Of a DNA stretch of 64,000 bases, positions 41,715 to 51,229 are shown piece by piece. Position 1 is the first letter of the stretch. Each line of letters starts with the position of its first letter. The DNA comes from Erythrobacter sp. SDW2 (lineage in GTDB: Bacteria > Pseudomonadota > Alphaproteobacteria > Sphingomonadales > Sphingomonadaceae), in contig NZ_CP090370.1 of the NCBI RefSeq assembly GCF_021431965.1, forward strand, positions 1,736,001 through 1,800,000, written 5' to 3'. The position numbers and the translations under genes are program-made. The notes beneath the pieces were generated by a model that worked only from the letters and a program-made list of their open reading frames with translations, was not told where the DNA came from and made no database searches.

Positions 41715-44030
41715 ATGCGGCAGAAAGAGCTTCGCATTGCGCTGGTGTGTTACGGGGGGGTCAGCCTCGCCGTTTATATGCACGGCGTGACCAAGGAGCT
41801 GTGGCACCTCGCCCGGGCCAGTCGCGCCTTCCATAGCTCAGAAGCCCCGCCATCGGGCAGCGCAGGTGTCTATGAAGCTTTGTTGCAAGCGATCGAGCAG
41901 GACACCGGCATCCGGCTGAGGGTGCTGCCTGACATTCTGAGCGGGGCTAGTGCAGGTGGTATCAATGCCGTCTTTCTTGCTCAGGCAATCCATTCAGGCG
42001 CCTCGCTGGAACCGCTCACAGATCTGTGGCTGGAGAACGCCGACGTTGACCGTTTGCTGGACCCCGATGCCCGCCCGCTTTGGCGCTTCGCCAAGTTCTG
42101 GGCCCAGCCGATCGCCTGGTGGCTGCTTAGCCGCCCCGGCAACGCCGTCTCGGAAAGTGTCGCGCCCGAAACCCGCTCGGAGGTTCGGGCGAAGGTGTCA
42201 CGCTTCATTCGAGGACGTTGGTTCGAACCCCCGTTCTCGGGCATCGGTATGTCGGGCCTGTTGTTCGACGCGTTGCAGACCATGGCCGAGGGTGAGCTGG
42301 GGCCACCGCTTCTGCCCGAAGGTCATCCCATCGACCTGTTCGTGACCGCGACCGATTTTCGCGGCTACATCGAAATGCTCCGGCTCAACAGTCCGCCGCT
42401 GGTGGAAGAAAGCGAGCACCGGATGCCGATCACATTCCATGGCATTGCCACTCGCGAGGCTGGTTCGGATCTCGCCGATCCGTTGGAACTGACACTTGCC
42501 GCACGCGCGACGTCGAGCTTTCCGGGAGCCTTCCCCCCCCTCACATTGGATGAGATTGATCGCCTGGCGAAAGCTACCGGTCGACAATGGTGGAACCGCA
42601 AGGCCTTCCTCGACCGGGTGATGCCGGCGCATGTCGCAGCCGAGAGCACAGGCACAGTTGCGCTGATCGATGGTTCAGTGCTGGTCAACCGACCTTTTGC
42701 CGGAGCTATCGACGCCCTGCATGGGCGCCCAGCCCATCGCGAAATCGACCGGCGGTTCGTCTACATTGACCCCCGGCCAGACCGCGTCGGCAGCTTGCGC
42801 GAAGAAGCGGACAAGCCGGTTGGTTTCTTCGCCGCCATCTTCGGATCGCTGTCGACCATCCCGCGCGAGCAGCCTATCCGCGACAACCTCGAGGCGCTCG
42901 AAACCCAATCGCGCGAGGCAGAGCGGCTGCAGCGGGTCATAAGTGGGATGCGACCAGGGATAGAAAATGCAATCGAGCGCCTGTTCGGACGGACCTTCTT
43001 CCTCGATAGCCCCACTCCAAAGCGCTTGGCCGCATGGCGCAACAAAGCTCAGCAAGCGGCGGCCGAAAGCGCTGGCTTTGCGTTCCATGCCTATGTCCAG
43101 ACCAAGTTCATCGGCATCGTCGAACAGCTTGCAGAACTGGTCGAAGCAGCGGCACCGCAGCTAGGATTGCCGGACACCCGTCCGGTGGTCGAGGCCCTGC
43201 GAAACGAACTCGATGCGCGCGGACTAACCGCATTGTCGATGCCGTCAGGCGGAGCGACCGCAGAGGCGATTGCCTTCTTCCGGGCCTATGACCTTGCCTT
43301 CCGCATCCGCAGATTGCGGTTGCTCGCCCGCCGTCTATCGCGCGACTGGGATGCAGATCCGGAGATCGATGATCTCGCGCTCGATCAGGCTCGCGAGAGC
43401 ATCTACGAAATCCTGTCGCTCTATTTCGACCGCGAGGGGCTCGATCACATGGACGCGAGCTTTGCCCAGTTGGCGACCAACGTTCTTGAGGACCCGGGTG
43501 CAGTCATCGATGCCTTGGCCCAGCAGCATTTGCTGCCCGGTGTGGACAAACAAGCTGAGGAGCTGCTGGCCGATGCATTGCAGGCCATGCCGAAGAACCT
43601 GCGACGCAGGATGCTGCTGACCTATCTCGGCTTCCCCTTCTACGACGTCGCGACCCTGCCATTGATCGGGCCTCACGGATTGACCGAGTTCGAAGGCGTG
43701 AAGGTTGACCGGATCAGCCCGGAGGACGCCCGCTCGATCCGCGAAGCCGGCACGCGGGCGACGCTCAAGGGCATCGAATTCTACAACTTCGGTGCCTTCT
43801 TCAGCCGTGTCTATCGCGAGAATGATTACCTGTGGGGACGGCTGCACGGGGCGGAGCGGATGATCGATCTCGTTTGCTCGACCGTCGATCACAACTGGCC
43901 AGACATGCGGTGCCAGCAATTCAAACGCGACGCATTCCTCGCGATCCTTGACGAGGAAGAACAGGCCGGACGATGCAAGAAGACACAGATAGATGAGCTG
44001 CGGCGGGAAATTGCCGAGCGCCTTGGCTAG
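41715..44030 (+). CDS. patatin-like phospholipase domain protein
   Basis: A 771-residue protein with an N-terminal patatin hydrolase domain. The oxyanion loop is CYGGVSLAVYMHG (12-24), the nucleophile elbow is LSGASAGGINA (Ser79), and the dyad Asp is in ALIDGSVLVNRP (Asp319). The remaining 440 residues are largely helical and unlike other patatins of 250-350 residues; this build matches the DUF3376-bearing actinobacterial/proteobacterial group. No signal peptide or clear membrane helix is seen. Substrate unknown, presumably lipid. ATG 41715 is favoured over 41667, which overlaps the SOS box region. Confidence 0.82.
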   Translation: MRQKELRIALVCYGGVSLAVYMHGVTKELWHLARASRAFHSSEAPPSGSAGVYEALLQAIEQDTGIRLRVLPDILSGASAGGINAVFLAQAIHSGASLEPLTDLWLENADVDRLLDPDARPLWRFAKFWAQPIAWWLLSRPGNAVSESVAPETRSEVRAKVSRFIRGRWFEPPFSGIGMSGLLFDALQTMAEGELGPPLLPEGHPIDLFVTATDFRGYIEMLRLNSPPLVEESEHRMPITFHGIATREAGSDLADPLELTLAARATSSFPGAFPPLTLDEIDRLAKATGRQWWNRKAFLDRVMPAHVAAESTGTVALIDGSVLVNRPFAGAIDALHGRPAHREIDRRFVYIDPRPDRVGSLREEADKPVGFFAAIFGSLSTIPREQPIRDNLEALETQSREAERLQRVISGMRPGIENAIERLFGRTFFLDSPTPKRLAAWRNKAQQAAAESAGFAFHAYVQTKFIGIVEQLAELVEAAAPQLGLPDTRPVVEALRNELDARGLTALSMPSGGATAEAIAFFRAYDLAFRIRRLRLLARRLSRDWDADPEIDDLALDQARESIYEILSLYFDREGLDHMDASFAQLATNVLEDPGAVIDALAQQHLLPGVDKQAEELLADALQAMPKNLRRRMLLTYLGFPFYDVATLPLIGPHGLTEFEGVKVDRISPEDARSIREAGTRATLKGIEFYNFGAFFSRVYRENDYLWGRLHGAERMIDLVCSTVDHNWPDMRCQQFKRDAFLAILDEEEQAGRCKKTQIDELRREIAERLG

Positions 44031-44033
44031 GCC

Positions 44034-44915
44034 CTATTTCATGCTTTGCCAGATCGCGGTGACGAATGCGTCATCACTGATGAAGCCTTCGCCGCGATTA
44101 AAGTCGGCGAGCGGCTTTGCGGCGACAGTTTCTTCAAGTGTCTTGCCTTGATCCTTTAACGCCATCACGCGTGCCACGGCATCCCCGATCATCGCGCGAT
44201 AGGCAACCAGTTCGGCCTTGTTCGACATGGGGCCGTGGCCTGGAATGACCTTCGTCTGGGCATCGATCATCCTGATGACGGCATCGAGCGAGTTCATGGC
44301 GTTGAACACATTCCCGCCGGACGAGACATCGATGAAAGGGTAGCCGGGGATCTTGAAATAGAGATCGCCCATGTGGACGACGTTGTCCTCGCGCCAGAAG
44401 ATCACGCTGTCACCATCGGTGTGCCCGCCGCCGAGGAACATGACATCGACGGTGTCCCCATTGACGTGCAAACGCAGGCCTTGGCCATAGGTGACGACCG
44501 GCAGCGCTTCCTTGGCAGCCGGAGCAATCGGGTTTTCTCCCGCGCGTCCTTCCTTCAGCCGCACCCTGACATTCTCCTGCGCGAAGATGAGCGCGCCCTT
44601 CTTGCCGAAGTTCTCGTTCCCGCCGGTGTGGTCACCGTGATAGTGGGTGTTGATCAGAAACTTAACCGGCGTTGCGCCAAGCGCTGCCACGGCGGCTTCG
44701 ATCTTTGCGGTCAATGGTGCGAACTGGTCGTCGATCAGGATTGTACCGTCCTCGCCATGGCTGACCCCGATATTGCCGCCCGCGCCGAACAACACCGCGA
44801 TACCTGGTGCAACTTCCTCGGCCTTGATCTCGACATCGTCGAAATTGCGCTGGGCACTGGCCGACGCTGAAAGAGCGAGCAGCGAAAGGCCGGCGAGCGG
44901 AACGAGATACTTCAT
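44034..44915 (-). CDS. secreted MBL-fold metallo-hydrolase
   Basis: A periplasmic metallo-beta-lactamase-fold enzyme of 293 residues with signal peptide (LVPLAGLSLLALSASASAQ). Zinc ligands: HYHGDHTGG (HxHxDH), GGGHTDGDS and IPGHGPMS with further His/Asp positions. It resembles the quinoprotein-associated/cyclase-like MBL group rather than acquired beta-lactamases. The ribosome site (AGGGGG) forms one arm of an inverted repeat (AGGAACCCC at 44917-44925, GGGGTTCCT at 44961-44969). It lies 75 bases after dnaJ, so it may have its own promoter. Confidence 0.82.
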   Translation of the reverse strand: MKYLVPLAGLSLLALSASASAQRNFDDVEIKAEEVAPGIAVLFGAGGNIGVSHGEDGTILIDDQFAPLTAKIEAAVAALGATPVKFLINTHYHGDHTGGNENFGKKGALIFAQENVRVRLKEGRAGENPIAPAAKEALPVVTYGQGLRLHVNGDTVDVMFLGGGHTDGDSVIFWREDNVVHMGDLYFKIPGYPFIDVSSGGNVFNAMNSLDAVIRMIDAQTKVIPGHGPMSNKAELVAYRAMIGDAVARVMALKDQGKTLEETVAAKPLADFNRGEGFISDDAFVTAIWQSMK

Positions 44916-44990
44916 GAGGAACCCCCTATGGTTGCCATGGCTGAACGAGCGGCATTGGCTGGGGTTCCTTCGATAGCCTATTCGGGCAGG

Positions 44991-46103
44991 TTAAGCCCCA
45001 AACGCGTCCTTGATCTTGTCGAAGAAGCCCCGGCTTTGCGGGCATTCGTCGCCGGTCTCGGTCTCGCGGAACTGTTCGAGTAGTGCCTTCTGCTCCTTGG
45101 AAAGCTTGGTCGGAGTCTCGACAATCACTTCCACGATCAGGTCACCCCGCCCGCGACCTTGCAGCACCGGCATGCCGGAGCCGCGCTTGCGCAGCTGCTT
45201 GCCCGACTGGATACCGGCAGGGATGTCGATGGTGTTGGTCGAGCCGTCGAGATCAGGGATTTCCACGCAGCCGCCCAGTGCCGCCTTGGTGAAGCTGATC
45301 GGGACGCGAGTGATGAGCGAGGTCCCGTCACGTTCGAACACATTGTGCGGCTTTACATGCAGAAAGATGTAGAGATCGCCCGGCGGTGCGCCACGCGGTC
45401 CGGCCTCGCCCTTGCCGGTCAGGCGGATACGGGTGCCGGTATCGACGCCGGGCGGGATTTCGACCTTGAGCGCCTGCGCCTTGTCCACCCGGCCTTCACC
45501 GCGGCACGAGTGGCACGGGTCTTCCAGAACTTCGCCGCGGCCGTGGCAATTGGGGCATGGCCGCTCGACCATGAAGAAGCCCTGCTGCGCGCGGACCTTG
45601 CCGTAACCCTTGCAAAGGTTGCAGCCGCGCGTGCCGGTGCCGGGCTCCGCGCCCGAACCCTTGCAACTGTCGCAGGCGACCGAGACTTCGATCTCGATCT
45701 CGGTGTCTTTGCCATGGAACGCATCGTCGAGCGTGATGTCCATGTCATAGCGCAGGTCCGCCCCGCGCTGCGGCCGCTGGCGTCCTCCGCCGCCGAAGGC
45801 GCTGCCGAAGATGGTCTCGAAGATATCGCCGATATCCCCGAAGTCGGGCTGCGGCCCGCGCCCGCCGCCGCCGTTCTGAAAGGCGGCGTGGCCGAAGCGG
45901 TCATAGGCAGCGCGCTTCTGCGGGTCTTTGAGCACTTCGTAAGCGGCGCTGATGGCCTTGAACTGCGCCTCTGCATCGGCATCGCCCGGATTGCGGTCCG
46001 GGTGCCACTTCATGGCGAGCTTGCGGTAGGCGGATTTGATCGTGGCATCGTCCGCATTGCGAGCGACGCCGAGCAAATCGTAGAGATCGGTTTCGGCTGA
46101 CAT
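44991..46103 (-). CDS. dnaJ: chaperone DnaJ (Hsp40)
   Basis: DnaK co-chaperone that stimulates ATP hydrolysis and delivers substrates. The 370 residues have a J domain with the HPD motif (MKWHPDRNPGD), a Gly/Phe-rich linker (FGSAFGGGGRQRP), a zinc domain with four CxxCxGxG repeats (CDSCKGSG, CNLCKGYG, CPNCHGRG, CHSCRGEG) and the two C-terminal beta domains. ATG 46103 begins MSAETDLYDLLGV. It follows dnaK by 74 bases and likely shares its heat-shock promoter. Confidence 0.97.
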   Translation of the reverse strand: MSAETDLYDLLGVARNADDATIKSAYRKLAMKWHPDRNPGDADAEAQFKAISAAYEVLKDPQKRAAYDRFGHAAFQNGGGGRGPQPDFGDIGDIFETIFGSAFGGGGRQRPQRGADLRYDMDITLDDAFHGKDTEIEIEVSVACDSCKGSGAEPGTGTRGCNLCKGYGKVRAQQGFFMVERPCPNCHGRGEVLEDPCHSCRGEGRVDKAQALKVEIPPGVDTGTRIRLTGKGEAGPRGAPPGDLYIFLHVKPHNVFERDGTSLITRVPISFTKAALGGCVEIPDLDGSTNTIDIPAGIQSGKQLRKRGSGMPVLQGRGRGDLIVEVIVETPTKLSKEQKALLEQFRETETGDECPQSRGFFDKIKDAFGA

Positions 46104-46177
46104 CTTACCCCAGTCCCAAAACTCGGACCGCCACCGATGCGCATGCATCAGCGGCGGCCCGGTCTTCCATCAGGACA

Positions 46178-48100
<1,923 letters not shown>

Positions 48101-48190
48101 TACTACCCCATTCGGTTCGTTTGTTGGACGCCGCGCACTTGGCCCCCCGCTGGGCGGCAAGGCCGGTCGGCGGCTCGGTTGACCCGGCGG

Positions 48191-48218
48191 ATATAGGTGG
48201 CCTTTGGGCCGGGACAAG
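48191..48218 (-). promoter_or_regulatory. sigma-32 (RpoH) promoter of dnaK
   Basis: On the minus strand, CTTG (48215-48218) and CCTATAT (48191-48197) are separated by exactly 17 bases, matching the alphaproteobacterial RpoH consensus CTTG-N17-CYTATNT. It ends 90 bases before the dnaK ATG, giving a leader of about 80 bases. Confidence 0.7.
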
Positions 48219-48292
48219 GCCTCGGGCGAGGGTTGGCAATGCCTGCGGTCAGGACTAGTTGATGAAGTGATTTGAGAAGGAACCCGCCCCCC

Positions 48293-48796
48293 ATGAATCA
48301 CACCTTCGCTGCTTTGGCATTCGGTCTTGCCGCATTCACAATCGGCGGTTGTCAGAACGAGCCCCGCACAGCGACGGAGCATGAAGCCGCGCCAGTTTCG
48401 GACACCGGGATTGAAGGGCTGACTGTCGCCAAGGCTCACCTCATGATGCCGGCAGTGGCGGGAAATCCGGCTGGCCTGTTTTTCGATGTTTCCTACAGCG
48501 GCACTGACGAACTCACCCTAGAAAGTGCAGACATTGCGCAGTCGCAGGCCACCACGATCCATGACGTTGTCGAGAAGGACGGGATGACCCAGATGGTAGC
48601 GCTTGGGCCGCTCCTTATCAAAGCGGGGGATGCTGTGTCCTTCGCCCCCGGCGGCAAGCACGTCATGGCGATGAAGCTCGACGAAGCGGTTGCGCCTGGC
48701 AGCAAGGTCGACGTCACGCTGACCTTCGCTGGAGGCAAGACCGCCAAATTCACCGCCGACGTCATGCCTGCCGGCGAAACGAAGATGGAACACTAG
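48293..48796 (+). CDS. PCuAC-type copper chaperone lipoprotein
   Basis: PCuAC proteins carry Cu(I) in the periplasm to cytochrome oxidase. The 167 residues have a lipoprotein signal ([11 protein letters not shown], lipidated Cys near 19), a spacer, and the cupredoxin-like domain. The copper ligands are visible: His in [11 protein letters not shown], Met in MTQMVALG, and His and Met in the [10 protein letters not shown] strand. ATG 48293 provides the signal peptide; a TTG at 48272 is also in frame. No sco or cytochrome oxidase gene is adjacent, so the client is inferred. Divergent from dnaK. Confidence 0.85.
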   Translation: MNHTFAALAFGLAAFTIGGCQNEPRTATEHEAAPVSDTGIEGLTVAKAHLMMPAVAGNPAGLFFDVSYSGTDELTLESADIAQSQATTIHDVVEKDGMTQMVALGPLLIKAGDAVSFAPGGKHVMAMKLDEAVAPGSKVDVTLTFAGGKTAKFTADVMPAGETKMEH

Positions 48797-48798
48797 GT

Positions 48799-49320
48799 TT
48801 GGCAGACGGGGTCGATCACCTTCACGCCGAACCGCTGCCTTCCTGCCCGGTGGGCGGCGAACGCGGGCTGACCGAGGCGGAAGTTGCCCTCGCCCGCAGC
48901 GTGTTCGGAGACGCGATCCGCTATGACAAGGTGACCCTGCGGCGGCGCAAGTTCTTCCCCTTCCAGCCGCGCAGGATCACCATGGCCCCGCGCGGGCATC
49001 TGCATTTCCACCCCCGGGGCGAGGCCTATTGCGACGATTTCGGCCTCGCCGATTTCCGCAAGCGGGGACTGTTCATCCATGAGATGACGCATGTCTGGCA
49101 GACCCAGCAAAAGGGCGAGTGGTACCTGCCGCTGCACCGGCACCCGTTCTGCCGCTATTCCTACAGTCTGAAGCCCGGCTGGACTCTGGAGCAGTACGGG
49201 ATCGAGCAGCAGGCTGAGATCGTCAAACACGCCTATTGGCTACGCAGCGGCATCCGGATCGGCGGGGTCGGCGATGCCTCGGCCTATGACCTGCTGGTCA
49301 ATTTTCCGGGTGCGGGTTAG
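48799..49320 (+). CDS. HExxH-containing protein (annotated in relatives as vgr-related)
   Basis: A 173-residue soluble protein with a zincin-like helix FIHEMTHVWQTQQKG (HExxH) and a downstream acidic residue in YGIEQQAEIVKHAYW that could be the third metal ligand. Otherwise it matches no enzyme I recognise; similar sphingomonad proteins carry the uninformative label 'vgr related protein'. There is no type VI secretion gene here. The start is uncertain: a TTG at 48799, three bases after the PCuAC stop, or a GTG at 48850. Confidence 0.7.
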   Translation: MADGVDHLHAEPLPSCPVGGERGLTEAEVALARSVFGDAIRYDKVTLRRRKFFPFQPRRITMAPRGHLHFHPRGEAYCDDFGLADFRKRGLFIHEMTHVWQTQQKGEWYLPLHRHPFCRYSYSLKPGWTLEQYGIEQQAEIVKHAYWLRSGIRIGGVGDASAYDLLVNFPGAG

Positions 49321-49345
49321 TTTGGTTCAAGAGGGGGTTCGAAAC

Positions 49346-49849
49346 ATGAGTGAACTGCGCGATGTGTTCCGGTCTTCGCTCGGCCGATGGCTGATCGGTA
49401 CCTCGGCCGGGCTTGGCACCGTACTTCTCGGCATAGCAGGCTTTGTGGTCATGGTCGGCGCAGCGGGCGAATGGGGCGCATGGCCATTGGGCCTGACGGC
49501 TGTCGCCTTGCTGATCGTTGGGTGGAAGTGGCTCGAAGTGATGAGCGAGTCGTTCGAAGTCACCCCCCAGCGCGTTGTCGTGCGGCGCGGCATCATCATG
49601 AAGAGCGTGGACGAGATCGAGCTTTATCGGGTCAAGGATGTCCGGCTCGATTTCAGCCTGCTCAACCAGATGGCGGGTATCGGCACCATCACCATTACCT
49701 CGAGCGACGAAACCACACGCGATGGCAAGCTGGCGATGAACCATGTCGCCCGGGCGCAGGAGCGGCGGGAGGAAATCCGCGAGCTGGTTGACAAGGCGCG
49801 GCGCGAACGCGGTGTGCGCGAGATCGACATGTCGCATGAGCCACACTGA
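49346..49849 (+). CDS. membrane protein with bacterial PH domain
   Basis: A 167-residue protein with two N-terminal transmembrane helices (about 18-38 and 44-62) and a cytoplasmic bacterial PH domain of the DUF304 type (SFEVTPQRVVVRRGIIMKSVDEIELYRVKDVRLDFSLLNQ). DUF304 proteins have undefined roles at membranes. ATG 49346 follows AGAGGGGG. It lies 25 bases after the HExxH gene, in the same orientation. Confidence 0.78.
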   Translation: MSELRDVFRSSLGRWLIGTSAGLGTVLLGIAGFVVMVGAAGEWGAWPLGLTAVALLIVGWKWLEVMSESFEVTPQRVVVRRGIIMKSVDEIELYRVKDVRLDFSLLNQMAGIGTITITSSDETTRDGKLAMNHVARAQERREEIRELVDKARRERGVREIDMSHEPH

Positions 49850-49957
49850 CGGCTAATACCTCCTTTTTGCCGTATCGGGCTTGAGCAAACCGGTTGCAAT
49901 TGATACCGGATACGCGTCCGGGCGGCCCAACCCGCGCCCGGCCCACGAGTCCCAACA

Positions 49958-51112
49958 ATGGAGCTTCAAGACTACGGTTTGAGCCGCGAGCGCGGCTACC
50001 TTTCGCATTACGAGATCGACGAGATCACCCTGCCCGGCCAGTTCGCCGATGTGGTCAAGGCCGCCGGCAACCTCTCCGGCCTGCTCTCGACCGGGCGCGT
50101 GCGCCACTGGCTTGATCAATTGCCCGATCCGGGTCTCGAGGACTGGGCCCGCGAAGCGCCCGAGGAAGAGGTCCGCACCGCGATGGTGCATTATTCTTTC
50201 CTGGTGCAGGCCTATGTCTGGGGTGAGCCGACCCCGCCCGCGCATCTGCCCGCCAATCTGGCCCGGCCGATGGTCGCCGTGTCCGACCGGCTCGGACAGG
50301 CACCGCTGCTGCCCTATTCGGGCTATGTACTCGACAACTGGGCACGGCTGGACAAGTCGGGCCCGATCACGCTCGACAACATTTACATGCACCAGAACTT
50401 CCTCGGCGGAGACGACGAGAACTGGTTCGTGATGATCCACGTCGCGATCGAGGCCGAGGCCGGTGTCTTGCTCGACAATGCTGCCAAGCTGGTCGGCGTC
50501 GCGGACGAAGCCGAGGCCGAGCGCCTGCTGGTGGAAATGAACGAGGCGTGGGAGCGTATCTATGGCCACTTCGCGCGGATGCCCGAACGCTGCGATCCCT
50601 ACATCTATTTCCACCGTGTGCGGCCCTATATCCATGGTTGGGCCAACAACCCGGCGCTGGAACATGGCGGTCTCATCTATGAGGGCGTGGAAAAGCTGGG
50701 CGGCAAGCCGCAGGCGCTGCGCGGCCAGACCGGCAGCCAGTCGAGCATCGTCCCGGCCATGGATGCGCTGTTCCAGGTCGGCCACAGCGACGATCCGCTG
50801 CGGCAGTTCCTCGACGAGCTGCACAGCTATCGTCCGGTGCCCCACCGCCGCTTTATCGAGGATCTGGCGGCGCAATCGACCCTGCGCGATTTCGTGCGCG
50901 CCTCGGGCAACCAGAGTCTCAAGGACGCGTTCAACGCCTGCCTCAACCAGTCGGCCCGCTTCCGCACGCGGCACCTGGAATATGCCGCCAGCTACATCAA
51001 CAAGCAGGCGGGCAGCATTGCCGGCAACGACCCCGATGTCGGCACTGGAGGCACGCCCTTCATGAAGTACCTGAAAAAGCACCGCGACGAGAACGCGGCG
51101 CAGTTGGTTTAG
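49958..51112 (+). CDS. indoleamine 2,3-dioxygenase family heme protein
   Basis: A 384-residue homologue of indoleamine 2,3-dioxygenase, which opens the indole ring of tryptophan to N-formylkynurenine. Recalled human IDO1 aligns without gaps: CDPYIYFHRVRPYIHGWANNP with the segment holding active-site Arg231 (here Arg222; Phe226 is Tyr217), GLIYEGVEKLGG, RGQTGSQSSIVPAMDALFQV, the proximal heme ligand in FRTRHLEYAASYI (His339), and GTGGTPFMKYLKKHRDE. No kynureninase or formamidase is adjacent, so the product pathway is unknown; a different indole substrate is possible, as in MarE-type enzymes. It has its own 108-base upstream gap and stands alone. Confidence 0.85.
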   Translation: MELQDYGLSRERGYLSHYEIDEITLPGQFADVVKAAGNLSGLLSTGRVRHWLDQLPDPGLEDWAREAPEEEVRTAMVHYSFLVQAYVWGEPTPPAHLPANLARPMVAVSDRLGQAPLLPYSGYVLDNWARLDKSGPITLDNIYMHQNFLGGDDENWFVMIHVAIEAEAGVLLDNAAKLVGVADEAEAERLLVEMNEAWERIYGHFARMPERCDPYIYFHRVRPYIHGWANNPALEHGGLIYEGVEKLGGKPQALRGQTGSQSSIVPAMDALFQVGHSDDPLRQFLDELHSYRPVPHRRFIEDLAAQSTLRDFVRASGNQSLKDAFNACLNQSARFRTRHLEYAASYINKQAGSIAGNDPDVGTGGTPFMKYLKKHRDENAAQLV

Positions 51113-51140
51113 GCAAAGGATCTCCACCCTTCCCCGTCTT

Positions 51141-51156
51141 GCCAGCGAAAGCTGGC
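51141..51156. repeat. GCCAGC...GCTGGC palindrome, intergenic
   Basis: A 6-bp stem with GAAA loop in the gap between the converging dioxygenase and DUF885 genes. Same core (CCAGC-NNNN-GCTGG) as the elements inside the E2 gene. Confidence 0.65.
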
Positions 51157-51191
51157 ATCGCTCTCCTCTAGCTCTTCGCTTGCCGAGGGTG

Positions 51192-51211
51192 ATCCCAGCT
51201 TTCGCTGGGAT
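51192..51211. repeat. ATCCCAGC...GCTGGGAT palindrome, intergenic
   Basis: An 8-bp stem with TTTC loop followed by GACGG, matching the E2-linker copy at 29447-29466 in loop and tail. In this 117-base convergent gap it may also serve as a bidirectional terminator. Confidence 0.7.
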
Positions 51212-51229
51212 GACGGAGTTGGTGTGTGT

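Noticed and set aside
44034-44915. Metallo-beta-lactamase resistance gene
   Set aside because: The zinc motif is generic MBL and the overall sequence lacks features of class B1-B3 enzymes that I could name with confidence; it is an ordinary secreted MBL-fold hydrolase.
48799-49320. Type VI secretion spike (Vgr) protein
   Set aside because: The name found in relatives is not supported: no gp27/gp5 features, only 173 residues, and no T6SS genes in the window.
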